A stretch of DNA of 64,000 nt. Source: CAZVLQ01 sp964628185 (GTDB taxonomy: Bacteria > Pseudomonadota > Zetaproteobacteria > Mariprofundales > Mariprofundaceae). Within the stretch, counting starts at the first letter, position 1, and each line of letters begins with the position of its first letter. Positions 46,190 through 55,767 of this stretch are shown here, piece after piece. The position numbers and the translations under genes were made by a program. The stretch spans positions 1 through 64,000 of the forward strand of contig CAZVLQ010000005.1 in the NCBI GenBank assembly GCA_964628185.1, read 5' to 3'. Below the pieces are notes generated by a model. The model was given only the letters and a program-made list of their open reading frames with translations, ran no database searches and was not told the DNA's origin.

Positions 46190-46218
46190 GGCCGGCTGTT
46201 GCACTTTCAGCCGGCCTT
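46190..46218. other. perfect 10-bp hairpin over the end of the sensor kinase gene
   Basis: AGGCCGGCTG and CAGCCGGCCT pair around nine bases that include the kinase stop codon. No T-tract follows on either strand, so a simple terminator is unlikely; it could stall RNase or act with Rho. Confidence 0.4.
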
Positions 46219-47718
46219 GCCTTTCCTCTTTCGTGCAGGTGGCCTTTTCAGCCGGTCAGTATGTTCGGGGTTCCGCTCCGCCAGCGGTATCGAGAAGCGG
46301 AACAGCGTGCCCTTGCCGGGCGTGCTCTCGACGCCCAGATCTCCGCCATGCGCCTCGACAATGCGCTTGCTGATGGCAAGGCCCAGGCCAGCGCCGCCGG
46401 CCTCGCGACTTCTCGCCTCATCGGAACGGTAAAAGCGGTCGAATATGTGCGTCATGTGCTCCGGTGCAATACCCGGCCCTTCATCCGCCACCTCAACCAC
46501 GGCCTTGCCCCCGCTGACAAAGGCCCTGAAATATACGCGAGAGCGCCGTGGCGCATGTTTGTATGCATTGTTCAGAAGATTAAACGCCACCCGGCTTAAA
46601 CGATCCGCATCACCGTTAACGGTCAGACCATCCGCAATATCCATTTCCAGATGGATATCCTTGCTGACAAACAGGGTCAGGTGCTGATCGCCGGCTTCCT
46701 GCAGCAGCAGGGTTAAATCCACTTCGTCACTGGCGAGTTCCAGCAGCCCCGCATCGGCCCTGGCAAGCGTGAGCAGGCCATCCACGATACGTTGCATGCG
46801 GTCGATAATTTCCAGTTGTTGCCCGAGCACCTCCTCGTATTCCCTGGGACGCCGCTTCCTGAGCAGTGCCACCTCGATTTCTCCGCGCATGATGGTCAGC
46901 GGGATGCGCAGCTCGTGGGATGCATCGGCGGTAAAGCGTTTCTGGGCCTGAATACTGGACTCAAGATCACCGAACATCTTGTTCAGCGTCCGCATCAGAT
47001 TCCGTATTTCCCGGTCCGGCGTTGAAAGATGAAGGCGCTGGGACAGGTCACCGGCGGCAAATCGTGTCGCCACGTCCGCGATTTCATCCATGGGTTTCAG
47101 GGCGCGCCGGGCCATGACATAACCCGCATAGGCGCTGACCAGCATGGACACAAGCCCGAGCAGGCCGCCGACCAGATACATGAGTTCCAGGAATGAATGA
47201 ATTTCCCCGGTGCTGCGCCCCAGCAGGATGACGCCGACCACGCCGCCGGCGCGATGTACGGGCATGGCAACCACGCGTATATTGTCCTTGCGTAACAGGG
47301 ATCGGGTGGAAACAAAGGCAATCCGGTCTTCCATGGCGTGCTGCAAGGCTTCGGTCACGGCGCTGCCGCCCCGCCCGATCAATCCCCGGTCGGTTGTGAA
47401 AAGCAGCATGCCATTAGCGCCCACCAGCTGGACCGATCCCAGAAAATGGGCGGAAAATTTTACCAGTTCGGCATTCCAGTGATAGAAACGGGAGACTTCC
47501 AGTTCATGGCTGATGGCGTACGCCTGCTGACGCAGCTGTTTGTCCACGGCCGAGAACATCTGATTGGACAAGACAACATACAACAGCACGCCGGCGAATA
47601 GCAGCAACGACAGTTCCACGGCCATGTAGAGCAGGGCCAGGCGTCCACGAAAGGTGGAAATCAGTCGAAAGAACCATCTGGGCCGCAGTTGAAACGGCTT
47701 GACGGACAGAAGGTTCAC
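46207..47718 (-). CDS. two-component sensor histidine kinase
   Basis: A 503-residue inner-membrane kinase. Transmembrane helices are at about 27-50 and 178-200, with a roughly 125-residue periplasmic sensor between them, then HAMP, HisKA (ASHELRIPLT, phospho-acceptor His268; Ile replaces the usual Thr) and HATPase_c with N box LLNNAYKHA, DEGPGI and GGAGLGLAI. It overlaps the response regulator gene by 4 bp. The overall type resembles heavy-metal or copper sensors (CusS-like), but no metal ligands are evident and the signal is unknown. Confidence 0.93.
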   Translation of the reverse strand: MNLLSVKPFQLRPRWFFRLISTFRGRLALLYMAVELSLLLFAGVLLYVVLSNQMFSAVDKQLRQQAYAISHELEVSRFYHWNAELVKFSAHFLGSVQLVGANGMLLFTTDRGLIGRGGSAVTEALQHAMEDRIAFVSTRSLLRKDNIRVVAMPVHRAGGVVGVILLGRSTGEIHSFLELMYLVGGLLGLVSMLVSAYAGYVMARRALKPMDEIADVATRFAAGDLSQRLHLSTPDREIRNLMRTLNKMFGDLESSIQAQKRFTADASHELRIPLTIMRGEIEVALLRKRRPREYEEVLGQQLEIIDRMQRIVDGLLTLARADAGLLELASDEVDLTLLLQEAGDQHLTLFVSKDIHLEMDIADGLTVNGDADRLSRVAFNLLNNAYKHAPRRSRVYFRAFVSGGKAVVEVADEGPGIAPEHMTHIFDRFYRSDEARSREAGGAGLGLAISKRIVEAHGGDLGVESTPGKGTLFRFSIPLAERNPEHTDRLKRPPARKRKGKAG

Positions 47719-48398
47719 GCAGGAGGTGCGTCGGCGGTGAGCATATATCCCTGCCCGCGCAGGGTGTGGATCAGCGGCGGCTCAAAGCCCTTGTCCACCT
47801 TGTTGCGCAAATGGCTGACATAGACATCAATGACATTGCTTTCCGGGTCGAAATTCATGTCCCATACATGTTCACCGATGCGCGTGCGGGACAGCACCCG
47901 GTTGGGATTGCGCATCATGTATTCCAGCAGGGCGTATTCCTTACTGGTCAGACGGACGGGCTTCTCTGAGCGCGTGACCCGGCGGCGCATCGGATCCAGC
48001 TCCAGATCGGCGATCTTCAGTATGGGCGCCTTGCTTTCCGAACTGCGGCGCAGCAGCGCACGCACGCGCGCCACCAGCTCTTCAAAGGCGAACGGTTTGG
48101 TCAGATAATCGTCGGCGCCGGCATCCAGTCCCCGCACCTTGTCTTCGACGGAATCACGGGCGGTCAGCATCAACACAGGCGTGCTCACGCCCCTGTCCCG
48201 TATTTCCCTGCACACGGCCACGCCACTTTGCTTTGGCAGCATCAGGTCAAGAATAATCAGATCATATTCGTTCACTTCGGCCAGAAAGCCGCCTTCTTCC
48301 CCATCGTAGGCGCAATCCACGGCATGGCCTTCTTCCTTCAGGCCTTTTTGGATAAACTGGGCGACGCGCTTCTCGTCCTCCACGACCAGAATCTTCAT
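47715..48398 (-). CDS. OmpR/PhoB-family response regulator
   Basis: A 227-residue DNA-binding regulator. The receiver domain has acidic residues VEDE, phospho-acceptor Asp51 (LIILDLMLP) and Lys in TKPFAFEEL. The C-terminal winged helix spans about 125-220 (RLTSKEYALLEYMMRNP). It is the upstream gene of the pair with the sensor kinase. Possible target genes are not evident nearby. Confidence 0.95.
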   Translation of the reverse strand: MKILVVEDEKRVAQFIQKGLKEEGHAVDCAYDGEEGGFLAEVNEYDLIILDLMLPKQSGVAVCREIRDRGVSTPVLMLTARDSVEDKVRGLDAGADDYLTKPFAFEELVARVRALLRRSSESKAPILKIADLELDPMRRRVTRSEKPVRLTSKEYALLEYMMRNPNRVLSRTRIGEHVWDMNFDPESNVIDVYVSHLRNKVDKGFEPPLIHTLRGQGYMLTADAPPA

Positions 48399-48445
48399 GG
48401 ATGCGAGTGTAGCAGCATTGATTAAAAAGCGGGAGGATCATCATC

Positions 48446-49252
48446 ATGCGCCGTGATGTTATTGTTTTCGACATTGAAACCGTACCGGATGCTTCGGCCG
48501 CCCGGCGCCTGCTGGGAGGCGACGCACTGACGGATGCGGAGGCCCGCGATGCGCTGGAAGATTATTTCCTGGAAAAAACAGGGGGTAAAAATACATTTCC
48601 ACGCCAGCCCTTCCATCAGGTGGTGGCGATCAGTTATGCGCATCTGTTGTATGAGCCGGGAGAAGCAGGTCCTGAAATGGTGATCCGCCGCATCGCCAGC
48701 GGGGGTAAGCCCAAAAGCAGCGAGCGGGAACTGCTGGAGGGTTTTTTTGGTCTGATTGAAAAGCGCGCCCCAAGGCTGGTCAGTTTCAACGGCCGCGGCT
48801 TTGACGCGCCGGTGCTGAAATATCGCGGCATGGCACATCAGATTGCCTGTCCCCGCTGGTTTTCAGAGGGTGACCGCTGGAACAGCTACGATGCGCGCTA
48901 TTCGAATGAATACCACCTTGATCTGATGGAGGTCTTCTCGGATTACGGCGCTTCGGCACGCTGTTCGATGCATGAAGTGGCCACGGTATTCGGTATCCCC
49001 GGCAAACTGGATACGGCCGGTGATGATGTGCGCGGTCTGTTTGAGGCCGGCAAAATCGAGGCCATCCGGAATTATTGCGAAACGGATGTCTGCACCACCC
49101 TGCTGCTCTTTCTGCGCTGGCAGCTGTTCAACGGCGCATTGAGCAAGGGCGCTTACGCCCGCGTCATTCCTGGCCTGCGCAATTACCTGGAAACCGAAGC
49201 TGCATCACGCCCCCATCTTGCCAGGTTTCTGGAGGCATGGGGAGACGAATGA
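48446..49252 (+). CDS. predicted 3'-5' exonuclease of the PolB-like family
   Basis: A 268-residue protein with DIETVPD (Exo I motif), LVSFNGRGFDAPVL (Exo II region) and YCETDVCTTLLLFLRW (Exo III), the layout of the stand-alone DNA polymerase B exonuclease family. GGGAGGA lies upstream of the ATG. It is divergent from the two-component genes and convergent with the DUF255 gene. Confidence 0.88.
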   Translation: MRRDVIVFDIETVPDASAARRLLGGDALTDAEARDALEDYFLEKTGGKNTFPRQPFHQVVAISYAHLLYEPGEAGPEMVIRRIASGGKPKSSERELLEGFFGLIEKRAPRLVSFNGRGFDAPVLKYRGMAHQIACPRWFSEGDRWNSYDARYSNEYHLDLMEVFSDYGASARCSMHEVATVFGIPGKLDTAGDDVRGLFEAGKIEAIRNYCETDVCTTLLLFLRWQLFNGALSKGAYARVIPGLRNYLETEAASRPHLARFLEAWGDE

Positions 49253-49309
49253 TATGCAATCATGTTTGATGCCGTTATCGGGCACATCATGGCTGAGCCG
49301 AGTAGCGAC

Positions 49310-51454
49310 CTATTTTCCCTGTTTGCCGTCCAGCAATGCCAGCATCTGCGCCGGATCGGTGACAGGCAGCCTGCAACGGAAATTTTCACACACATAGGCG
49401 GTTGCCTTGCCGTGCATGGCCTTTTGTCCCCTGGTGTATGGCGCCAGGGCGGCAATCTCCCCTGACGCCGCCCCCGGCGAGCGCCAGAGGACAATTTTAT
49501 TGGGTAAATACCGGCTGCGAATGGCGCGCAACATCGCCTTGCCGTCCGCCGAATCCATTTCTCCGACGAGTACCACCTCGTAACTTTTGCCCTCGGCGAA
49601 CAGGAGAGCGGACATCATATGAGCAAAAGCCGAGGGCTGGCGGACGGCATCCCGAGAAAATGCCCTGCCGATATCCGAGGCCTGCCGTTCCAGGGCGGCA
49701 TCGCCCGTCATGCGGGCAAGCCGCATCAGGTTCATCATGGCGACGGAATTGCCGGAAGGGAGGGCGCCGTCATAGCCGTCCATCGGGCGCACCAGAAGAC
49801 CCTCCGAATCGTCGGCCGTGAAATAGAGGCCGCCCTCCGGCGCACGGAAATGCGCCAGCATATCCGCATTCAGCGCGAGCGCGGTACGTAAATCGCGTGC
49901 ATCCAGATCCGTTTCATACAACTCGATCAGGCCCCAGATCAGATAGGCGTAATCATCCAGATGCGCCGCCAGGCCAGCCCTGCCGTTGCGAAAGCGGTGC
50001 AGCAGGCGACCATCCTTCCGGCGCAGACGGCGCAACAGAAAATCCGCCGCTTTTCGCGCCGCTACGGCATATTCCGGCGCATTCAGGCTGCGAGCGGCAA
50101 TGGCCAGCGCCGCGATCATCAGACCATTCCAGCTGGTCAGAATCTTATCGTCCCGGAAGGGATGAACGCGCTTTTCGCGCACGGCAAACAGCTTTTTGCG
50201 GATGTGATCCAGCCGGACCCTGTCCGATTCCGATGCGGGCGGATGTGCCAGGTAGAGGACATTGGCGCCGGTTTTCCGCCCACTGGCTTCGTCGGCAACA
50301 TTGCCTTTCGCCCCGACACCAAAAACGGATTCGGCAAAGGCTGCATCCGCCTTGTCCAGGACGGCTTCCATTTCCGGCGCCGTCCAGACATAGAATTTTC
50401 CTTCCACCCCTTCGCTGTCCGCATCCTCGGCGGAGTAAAAACCGCCCCGGGGGTCACGCATATCACGCAGCACATACGCGATGACTTCCCGCGCAGTCCC
50501 GGCATACGCTGCCTTGCCCGTGGCCTGCCAGGCCTCGGCATAGGCCATGATCAGCATGGCCTGGTCGTACAGCATTTTTTCAAAATGCGGCAACAGCCAG
50601 TGATCGTCGGTGGAATAGCGGTGGAAGCCAAAGCCGATCTGATCATACATGCCGCCGGCGCGCATGGCGGTGAGCGTCTGTTCCACCATGGCCAGCACTT
50701 TTTTATCACTTGTCTGCTGCCAGTAGCGCAGCAGAAACAGCAGGTTGTGGGCTGACGGGAATTTGGGTGCGCCGCCGAAACCGCCGTGTGCCGCATCAAA
50801 GTTCCGGGCGAGATCCTGATAAGCGCCGTCAATCACGTGCCGGTCCGGAGCGGCATCGGCGGATTGCGCGCTGTTCATACGTGTCAGCGCATCCTTGAGC
50901 CGGGCCACCGGTTGCAGCAGTTTGCTCCGGTCCGTCTTCCACAAATCATGTACGCGCTGGACAAGTTCGATCAGGCCGATGCGGCCGAAGCGGGTATTTT
51001 TTGGCAGGTAGGTTGCGGCATAAAAAGGGTGTTTGTCCGGCGTCATCAGGATATTGAGCGGCCAGCCACCGGAGCCGGTCATCATTTGCGCCGCCTGCAT
51101 ATACACCTGATCAATGTCCGGCCGTTCCTCGCGATCCACCTTGATGGCGACCACGGAAGCATTGAGGATTTTTCCCACCTCAGGATCGGAATAGGATTCT
51201 TCTTCCATGACATGACACCAGTGACAGGTGGAATAACCGATGGAAAGCAGGATTGGCTTGTCTTCCCGGCGTGCCTTTTCAAACGCTTCCTCACCCCACG
51301 GATACCAGTCCACCGGATTATGCGCATGCTGCAACAGATACGGGCTGGACTCGTGGATCAGATGATTGGACGACATCGGCGTCTCCCCGGCGTCAGCCTG
51401 ATATGAAAGCAACAGCATCGACGTACAGAGAGATAAAAAGAAAAAGTGTTTCAA
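49310..51454 (-). CDS. DUF255 (YyaL/spermatogenesis-associated 20-like) thioredoxin-fold protein with signal peptide
   Basis: The 714-residue protein has a thioredoxin-like N-terminal domain with SPYLLQHAHNPVDWYPW and STCHWCHVME (CxxC), then an (alpha/alpha)6-barrel with sugar epimerase-like features. TTG at 51454 is chosen because GAGGG lies six bases upstream; it yields a clear signal peptide (KHFFFLSLCTSMLLLSYQADA). Export is notable because many homologues appear cytosolic. It lies 36 bp after pckA in the same direction. No reaction is established. Confidence 0.88.
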   Translation of the reverse strand: MKHFFFLSLCTSMLLLSYQADAGETPMSSNHLIHESSPYLLQHAHNPVDWYPWGEEAFEKARREDKPILLSIGYSTCHWCHVMEEESYSDPEVGKILNASVVAIKVDREERPDIDQVYMQAAQMMTGSGGWPLNILMTPDKHPFYAATYLPKNTRFGRIGLIELVQRVHDLWKTDRSKLLQPVARLKDALTRMNSAQSADAAPDRHVIDGAYQDLARNFDAAHGGFGGAPKFPSAHNLLFLLRYWQQTSDKKVLAMVEQTLTAMRAGGMYDQIGFGFHRYSTDDHWLLPHFEKMLYDQAMLIMAYAEAWQATGKAAYAGTAREVIAYVLRDMRDPRGGFYSAEDADSEGVEGKFYVWTAPEMEAVLDKADAAFAESVFGVGAKGNVADEASGRKTGANVLYLAHPPASESDRVRLDHIRKKLFAVREKRVHPFRDDKILTSWNGLMIAALAIAARSLNAPEYAVAARKAADFLLRRLRRKDGRLLHRFRNGRAGLAAHLDDYAYLIWGLIELYETDLDARDLRTALALNADMLAHFRAPEGGLYFTADDSEGLLVRPMDGYDGALPSGNSVAMMNLMRLARMTGDAALERQASDIGRAFSRDAVRQPSAFAHMMSALLFAEGKSYEVVLVGEMDSADGKAMLRAIRSRYLPNKIVLWRSPGAASGEIAALAPYTRGQKAMHGKATAYVCENFRCRLPVTDPAQMLALLDGKQGK

Positions 51455-51490
51455 TTTAACCCTCACGTTATTCAAGCGCCGCCCTCCGGT

Positions 51491-53086
51491 TCAGACCGGG
51501 CCGGCGGTTGCCAGTTCCGGTTCAAAATCGCCCGCGGTATGTTCAAAAGCCGCATGGAACCGGTCGGCCAGTTCATGCGCCTTGGCCTCATAGGCGGCCG
51601 CATCATTCCAGGCGCCGGCCGGATTGAGTATTGTACTTTCCACGCCGGGGCAGGTTTCGGGCATCTGCAGGCGAAAGACGGGATGTTCCCGATAAGGCAC
51701 GTCATCCAGTTTCCCCGTCAGCGCCGCAGCCAGCATCGCACGCGTGGCATTGATGTCCATGCGATGACCCACACCGTATGGCCCGCCGGTCCAGCCCGTG
51801 TTGATGAGCCAGCAATCGACATCGTGGCGTTTGATCTTTTCACCCAGAAGACGGGCGTACTGGCCGGGATGCAGCGGCATGAACGGTGCGCCGAAGCAGG
51901 GGCTGAAGGTAGCTTCAGGCTCGGTTACGCCGGCTTCCGTACCCGCCACCTTGGCCGTATATCCCAGCAGAAAATAGTACTTGGCCTGTTCCGGCGTCAG
52001 CCTGGCGATGGGCGGCAATACGCCGAAGGCGTCGGCGGTGAGCATCACGATATTCTTCGGATGCCCGGCCACGCCCGGATAGATAGCGTTCGGCACATGC
52101 GTAATGGGGTAGGCCGCACGCGTATTTTCCGTCATCCTTTCATCATCAAGGTCCACATGCCTTGATTTGATGTCCAGGCAGACGTTTTCAAGAATCGTGC
52201 CGAAGCGCTGCGTCATATTGTAAATGACGGGCTCCTTTTCGGGGTCGAGCCGGATCACCTTGGCGTAGCAACCGCCCTCGATATTGAACACGCCCTTATC
52301 ACTCCAGCCATGTTCATCATCCCCGATCAGATGGCGCCCGGGATCGGAAGACAGGGTTGTCTTACCCGTACCCGAAAGCCCGAAAAATACGGCCACGTCG
52401 TCATCCTCGCCGACATTCGCCGAGGCATGCATGGAAAGAACGTCTTCCTGCGGCAGGAGATAATTCATCAGGGTGAAAATTGTTTTCTTGATTTCGCCGG
52501 CATAGGAGGTGCCGCCAATCAGCGCCAGCCGCTTGCCCAGATGCAGGACAATAAAGGCTTCGGAATTGGTGCCGTTTTTTGACGGCAGGGCATGAAAATG
52601 CGGTACATGCACGACGGTAAATTTCGGATCATCCACACCCACTTCAAGCCCCGTATCCACGGGACGGATCAGCATGGTGCGGGCAAAAAGCGCGTGCCAG
52701 GCATCCTGGGTAATGATGCGGACGGGAATATGGTAATCGGGATCCGCTCCGGCCAGACAGTCCTGCACGAACACCTGCCGTCCCTCCAGATAGTGGAATA
52801 CCCGGGTGCAAAGCACTTCAAAGCACTGCTCTGAAAATGGATGGTTGATTTCACCCCACCAGATATGTTCCCGGCTTGTGGGCTCATCCACGATGAACTT
52901 GTCGTTGGCGGCGCGACCGGTGTAGTACCCGGTACGGACGACAAGCGGTCCGCGATGTGAAAGATGCGCCTCCCGCCGGCGCAAGGCCCGTTCATACAGG
53001 GCGGGCGAAGGCGTGTTCCAGTAAATACGCTCCAGGTTTCTCAGTCCGAGCCTGGCCAGGCTTTCCTCGATTGCATCCGTTCCCAT
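51491..53086 (-). CDS. pckA: phosphoenolpyruvate carboxykinase (ATP)
   Basis: Converts oxaloacetate and ATP to PEP and CO2 in gluconeogenesis. The 531-residue protein has the P-loop FGLSGTGKTTLSSDP and the metal-binding region LIGDDEHGWSD. It is the ATP- rather than the GTP-dependent type. The preferred ATG is at 53086; a TTG at 53092 is possible. It begins 2 bp after lipA, so the two are translationally linked. Confidence 0.97.
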   Translation of the reverse strand: MGTDAIEESLARLGLRNLERIYWNTPSPALYERALRRREAHLSHRGPLVVRTGYYTGRAANDKFIVDEPTSREHIWWGEINHPFSEQCFEVLCTRVFHYLEGRQVFVQDCLAGADPDYHIPVRIITQDAWHALFARTMLIRPVDTGLEVGVDDPKFTVVHVPHFHALPSKNGTNSEAFIVLHLGKRLALIGGTSYAGEIKKTIFTLMNYLLPQEDVLSMHASANVGEDDDVAVFFGLSGTGKTTLSSDPGRHLIGDDEHGWSDKGVFNIEGGCYAKVIRLDPEKEPVIYNMTQRFGTILENVCLDIKSRHVDLDDERMTENTRAAYPITHVPNAIYPGVAGHPKNIVMLTADAFGVLPPIARLTPEQAKYYFLLGYTAKVAGTEAGVTEPEATFSPCFGAPFMPLHPGQYARLLGEKIKRHDVDCWLINTGWTGGPYGVGHRMDINATRAMLAAALTGKLDDVPYREHPVFRLQMPETCPGVESTILNPAGAWNDAAAYEAKAHELADRFHAAFEHTAGDFEPELATAGPV

Positions 53087-53088
53087 GA

Positions 53089-54030
53089 TCAATTTTTCCT
53101 TTCCCTCGTATTTTGCAGTGCCCGGACGGCTTCAAATACATCTTCCGCATGATAGGACGAGCGCACCAGCGGGCCGGCGGCCACCGCCCTGAAGCCTTTT
53201 TTTTCACCCAGGTATTTCAGTTCGTTAAACACTTCAGGCGTCCAGTACTTCATCACCGGGTGATGCCGTACCGACGGTCGAAGATACTGGCCAATGGTCA
53301 GAATATCCACGTTCACTTCGCGCAAATCATCCATCACCTGAAGGATTTCGTCACGTTCTTCGCCCAGACCGACCATGATGCCGGACTTGGTCACGATGGT
53401 TGCATCCTGTTCCCTGGCCCGTTGCAGCAGGCGGAGTGAGGTAAAATACCGTGCGCCGGGTCGCACCCTTCGGTACAGACGCGGCACGGTTTCCAGATTG
53501 TGGTTAAAGATATCCGGTCCCGCCGCAATCACGGTTTCCAGACAGGCCGCCGGTTTGCGCCGGAAATCGGGCGTCAGCACCTCGATGGTGGTTTCCGGCC
53601 GCCTTGCCTTCAGTTCGCGAATCACGGCGGCGTAATGGTCCGCACCGCCGTCAGGCAGATCGTCCCGGTCCACGGAGGTAATGACGGCATGTCGTAATCC
53701 CAGTGTTGCCACGGCCTCGGCCAGATGTGCGGGCTCGGCGGTATCGACCGGACCGGGCCGTCCCGTAGTGACATCGCAAAAAGCGCAACTGCGGGTGCAT
53801 ACCCGGCCCAGGATCATGAAAGTGGCCGATCCATGCTTCCAGCACTCGCCGATATTGGGGCAGCCAGCCTCCTCGCACACCGTGTTCAGTCCCTTGCTCC
53901 GCATCAGTCCGGTCAGTCTGAGGTATTCGGGAGACAGGGGTGCGCGCACCTTGAGCCACCCGGGCTTGCCAGCCATGGGCTCTCCATTCTCCGCCTGAAT
54001 GGGAATAACGTTGCGCATGGGTGAAATCAT
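53089..54030 (-). CDS. lipA: lipoyl synthase
   Basis: Radical SAM enzyme inserting two sulfurs into octanoyl-protein. The auxiliary cluster ligands are in CEEAGCPNIGEC, the radical SAM cluster in CTRSCAFC, and the C-terminal RSSYHAED serine is present. About 313 residues from ATG at 54030; ATGs at 54054 and 54018 are alternatives, the first overlapping a mobile-repeat end. lipB, the usual partner, is absent and pckA follows. Confidence 0.97.
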   Translation of the reverse strand: MISPMRNVIPIQAENGEPMAGKPGWLKVRAPLSPEYLRLTGLMRSKGLNTVCEEAGCPNIGECWKHGSATFMILGRVCTRSCAFCDVTTGRPGPVDTAEPAHLAEAVATLGLRHAVITSVDRDDLPDGGADHYAAVIRELKARRPETTIEVLTPDFRRKPAACLETVIAAGPDIFNHNLETVPRLYRRVRPGARYFTSLRLLQRAREQDATIVTKSGIMVGLGEERDEILQVMDDLREVNVDILTIGQYLRPSVRHHPVMKYWTPEVFNELKYLGEKKGFRAVAAGPLVRSSYHAEDVFEAVRALQNTRERKN

Positions 54031-54052
54031 ACACTCTGCGTGCGTTTGCTGC

Positions 54053-54071
54053 ATCCATGCAATATACGGGC
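54053..54071 (+). repeat. solitary end of the TA-flanked element between lipA and xth
   Basis: CCATGCAATATACGGGCC carries the terminus of the 250-bp elements, with the outermost TA changed. It lies in the divergent lipA/xth promoter region. Confidence 0.5.
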
Positions 54072-54119
54072 CGGCACCACCGGCTTGCGGCGGTCCTTTC
54101 CCGCGGCCAGCATGGGGCC

Positions 54120-54878
54120 ATGCAGATTACAACCTGGAATGTCAACTCGCTGAATGTACGGCTGCCGCATGTCCTGCGTTATATTGAAGCATATCAGCCG
54201 GACATTCTGGCCCTGCAGGAAACCAAACTGCCGGATGAGAAATTTCCCTGCGCTGAAATTGAGGCGGCGGGATATCACGTTTGCTTTTCCGGCCAGAAAA
54301 CCTATAACGGCGTGGCCATCCTGAGCAGGGCCCGCACCGGAAACATCATGGCGGGAATTCCAGATCTGGATGATCCGCAACGCCGGATGCTGGCCACAAC
54401 CGTCAATGGCATACGTATCATTAATGTTTATATTCCCAATGGTCAGGAAGTCGACTCAGAGAAATATCAATACAAGTTCCGCTGGCTGACGGGGTTTGAA
54501 CGTTTCCTGCAGCGGGAACTGAAAGTGAATGACCGGTTGATCGTGCTGGGCGATTTCAATATCGCTCCGGCGGATATCGACGTATACAACCCGAAACGCT
54601 GGCATGGAAAGATCATGTGCTCGGACGCAGAGCGCAGCGGCTTTTGCAAGCTGCTGGAGATGGGGCTGGTGGATACCGTGCGCAGTCTACACCCTGATGA
54701 AGGCATGTATTCATGGTGGGATTATCGCCTGAATGCGTTCAGCCGCGGCTGGGGCTTGCGCATTGACCATGTTCTGGCCACATCGACGCTGAAGCCGGCC
54801 GCCGCCGGCGTTCATGTGGATGAACGGGGTCGTGAGCGCCCCAGCGACCATGCGCCGGTCTGGGTAAAATTCAGTTGA
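54120..54878 (+). CDS. xth: exodeoxyribonuclease III (AP endonuclease family)
   Basis: Base-excision repair nuclease with 252 residues. Motifs are ITTWNVNSLNVR, LALQETKLPDEKF (catalytic Glu), VLGDFNIAPADIDVYNP, YSWWDYR and the C-terminal RPSDHAPVWVKF with the catalytic Asp-His. ATG at 54120 begins the conserved fold; upstream frame is repeat-derived. It belongs to the XthA-like branch with the long mid-loop. Confidence 0.93.
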   Translation: MQITTWNVNSLNVRLPHVLRYIEAYQPDILALQETKLPDEKFPCAEIEAAGYHVCFSGQKTYNGVAILSRARTGNIMAGIPDLDDPQRRMLATTVNGIRIINVYIPNGQEVDSEKYQYKFRWLTGFERFLQRELKVNDRLIVLGDFNIAPADIDVYNPKRWHGKIMCSDAERSGFCKLLEMGLVDTVRSLHPDEGMYSWWDYRLNAFSRGWGLRIDHVLATSTLKPAAAGVHVDERGRERPSDHAPVWVKFS

Positions 54879-54958
54879 TGCGGAAACGTGATGCGGCGCA
54901 CATACCCCTTGACTGAAACGACCTAGCTTCCCCCCCCGACAGAGACAAGGAGGTTGCC

Positions 54959-55081
54959 ATGTTTTCACCATTTTTTGCGCCGTTTTGCGCCTACCGGCTT
55001 CGCACATCCAGCGTTCCCTTCGGCGGGTATATCGCGATCGTCATATTTTGCCTTGGTCTGGCTGCATTGACGTCCACCTGA
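54959..55081 (+). CDS. candidate 40-residue membrane peptide antisense to engB
   Basis: ATG is preceded by a perfect AAGGAGG five bases upstream. The 40-residue product ends with a hydrophobic span (YIAIVIFCLGLAALTS) and has two prolines and two cysteines before and within it. It runs opposite to the 3' end of engB. TTGACT at 54909-54914 is a -35-like box but no -10 follows at the right distance. Called on its ribosome site only; no family recognised. Confidence 0.35.
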   Translation: MFSPFFAPFCAYRLRTSSVPFGGYIAIVIFCLGLAALTST

Positions 55082-55657
55082 TCTTTCGAGCAGTTGACGC
55101 AACGCCTCCATGCCACGCCGTTGCAGGCTGGACGTCGGCAGCGGTGCAGGCAATCCGCCCAGGGCAAGCGTCATTTCGTGCAGCCTTTTCGCACGGGCAT
55201 TGCCGGACAGTTTATCCGCCTTGGTAGCCACGGGCTGCCAGCGCAGACCCTGCGCATTCAGCCATTCGATCAGTTGCAGATCGGAGGACTTGGGGCCATG
55301 GCGGATGTCCAGCAGCATCAGCACCAGCTTCGGGCCGGGTATCGAACACAGGTATTCTTCAATCAGGACCGACCAACGGGCCTGTTCCTTTTTCGGAGCG
55401 CGGGCGAAGCCATAACCGGGCAGGTCGACCAGCAACAGTGCCCCATCAACATCAAACAGATTGAGCAGGCGCGTGCAGCCGGGCGCCCGGGATGTTTTGA
55501 CGAGATTTTTGCGTTCAAAGATGGCATTGAGCAGGCTTGATTTGCCAACGTTGGAATGCCCGGCCACCGCAATCTGCGGCAGCGGAATATCGGGAAAATG
55601 GCGCAGGTCCGCCACAGACTGCACAAAACGGGTATTTTGCCAGCGAATCCTGTCCAT
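54965..55657 (-). CDS. engB: ribosome biogenesis GTPase EngB/YsxC
   Basis: TrmE-Era-type GTPase of 230 residues needed for 50S assembly. G1 is AGHSNVGKSSLL, G3 LVDLPGYGFA and G4 ATKADK. The last 25-30 residues (after SGGRQCSQ) are a hydrophilic, Lys/Arg-rich tail longer than in most homologues; they overlap the candidate small ORF on the other strand. Confidence 0.95.
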   Translation of the reverse strand: MDRIRWQNTRFVQSVADLRHFPDIPLPQIAVAGHSNVGKSSLLNAIFERKNLVKTSRAPGCTRLLNLFDVDGALLLVDLPGYGFARAPKKEQARWSVLIEEYLCSIPGPKLVLMLLDIRHGPKSSDLQLIEWLNAQGLRWQPVATKADKLSGNARAKRLHEMTLALGGLPAPLPTSSLQRRGMEALRQLLERSGGRQCSQTKAKYDDRDIPAEGNAGCAKPVGAKRRKKW

Positions 55658-55767
55658 GCGGTGAATCTGTCTGTTTTGGCGGCGTGCTTCAAGCCGCGCG
55701 GTTAATTTGCCATAAGTCCGGTGGGTCCCTAGGGTTGCCTAAATGATGTGCAATCCATTCCATGTAT

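Noticed and set aside
46190..46218. Rho-independent terminator of the sensor kinase gene
   Set aside because: The stem is perfect but no T-tract follows on the minus strand, and the stop codon lies in the loop.
54909..54937. Sigma-70 promoter for the small ORF at 54959
   Set aside because: TTGACT is a good -35 but the region 17 bp downstream is a run of C with no -10.
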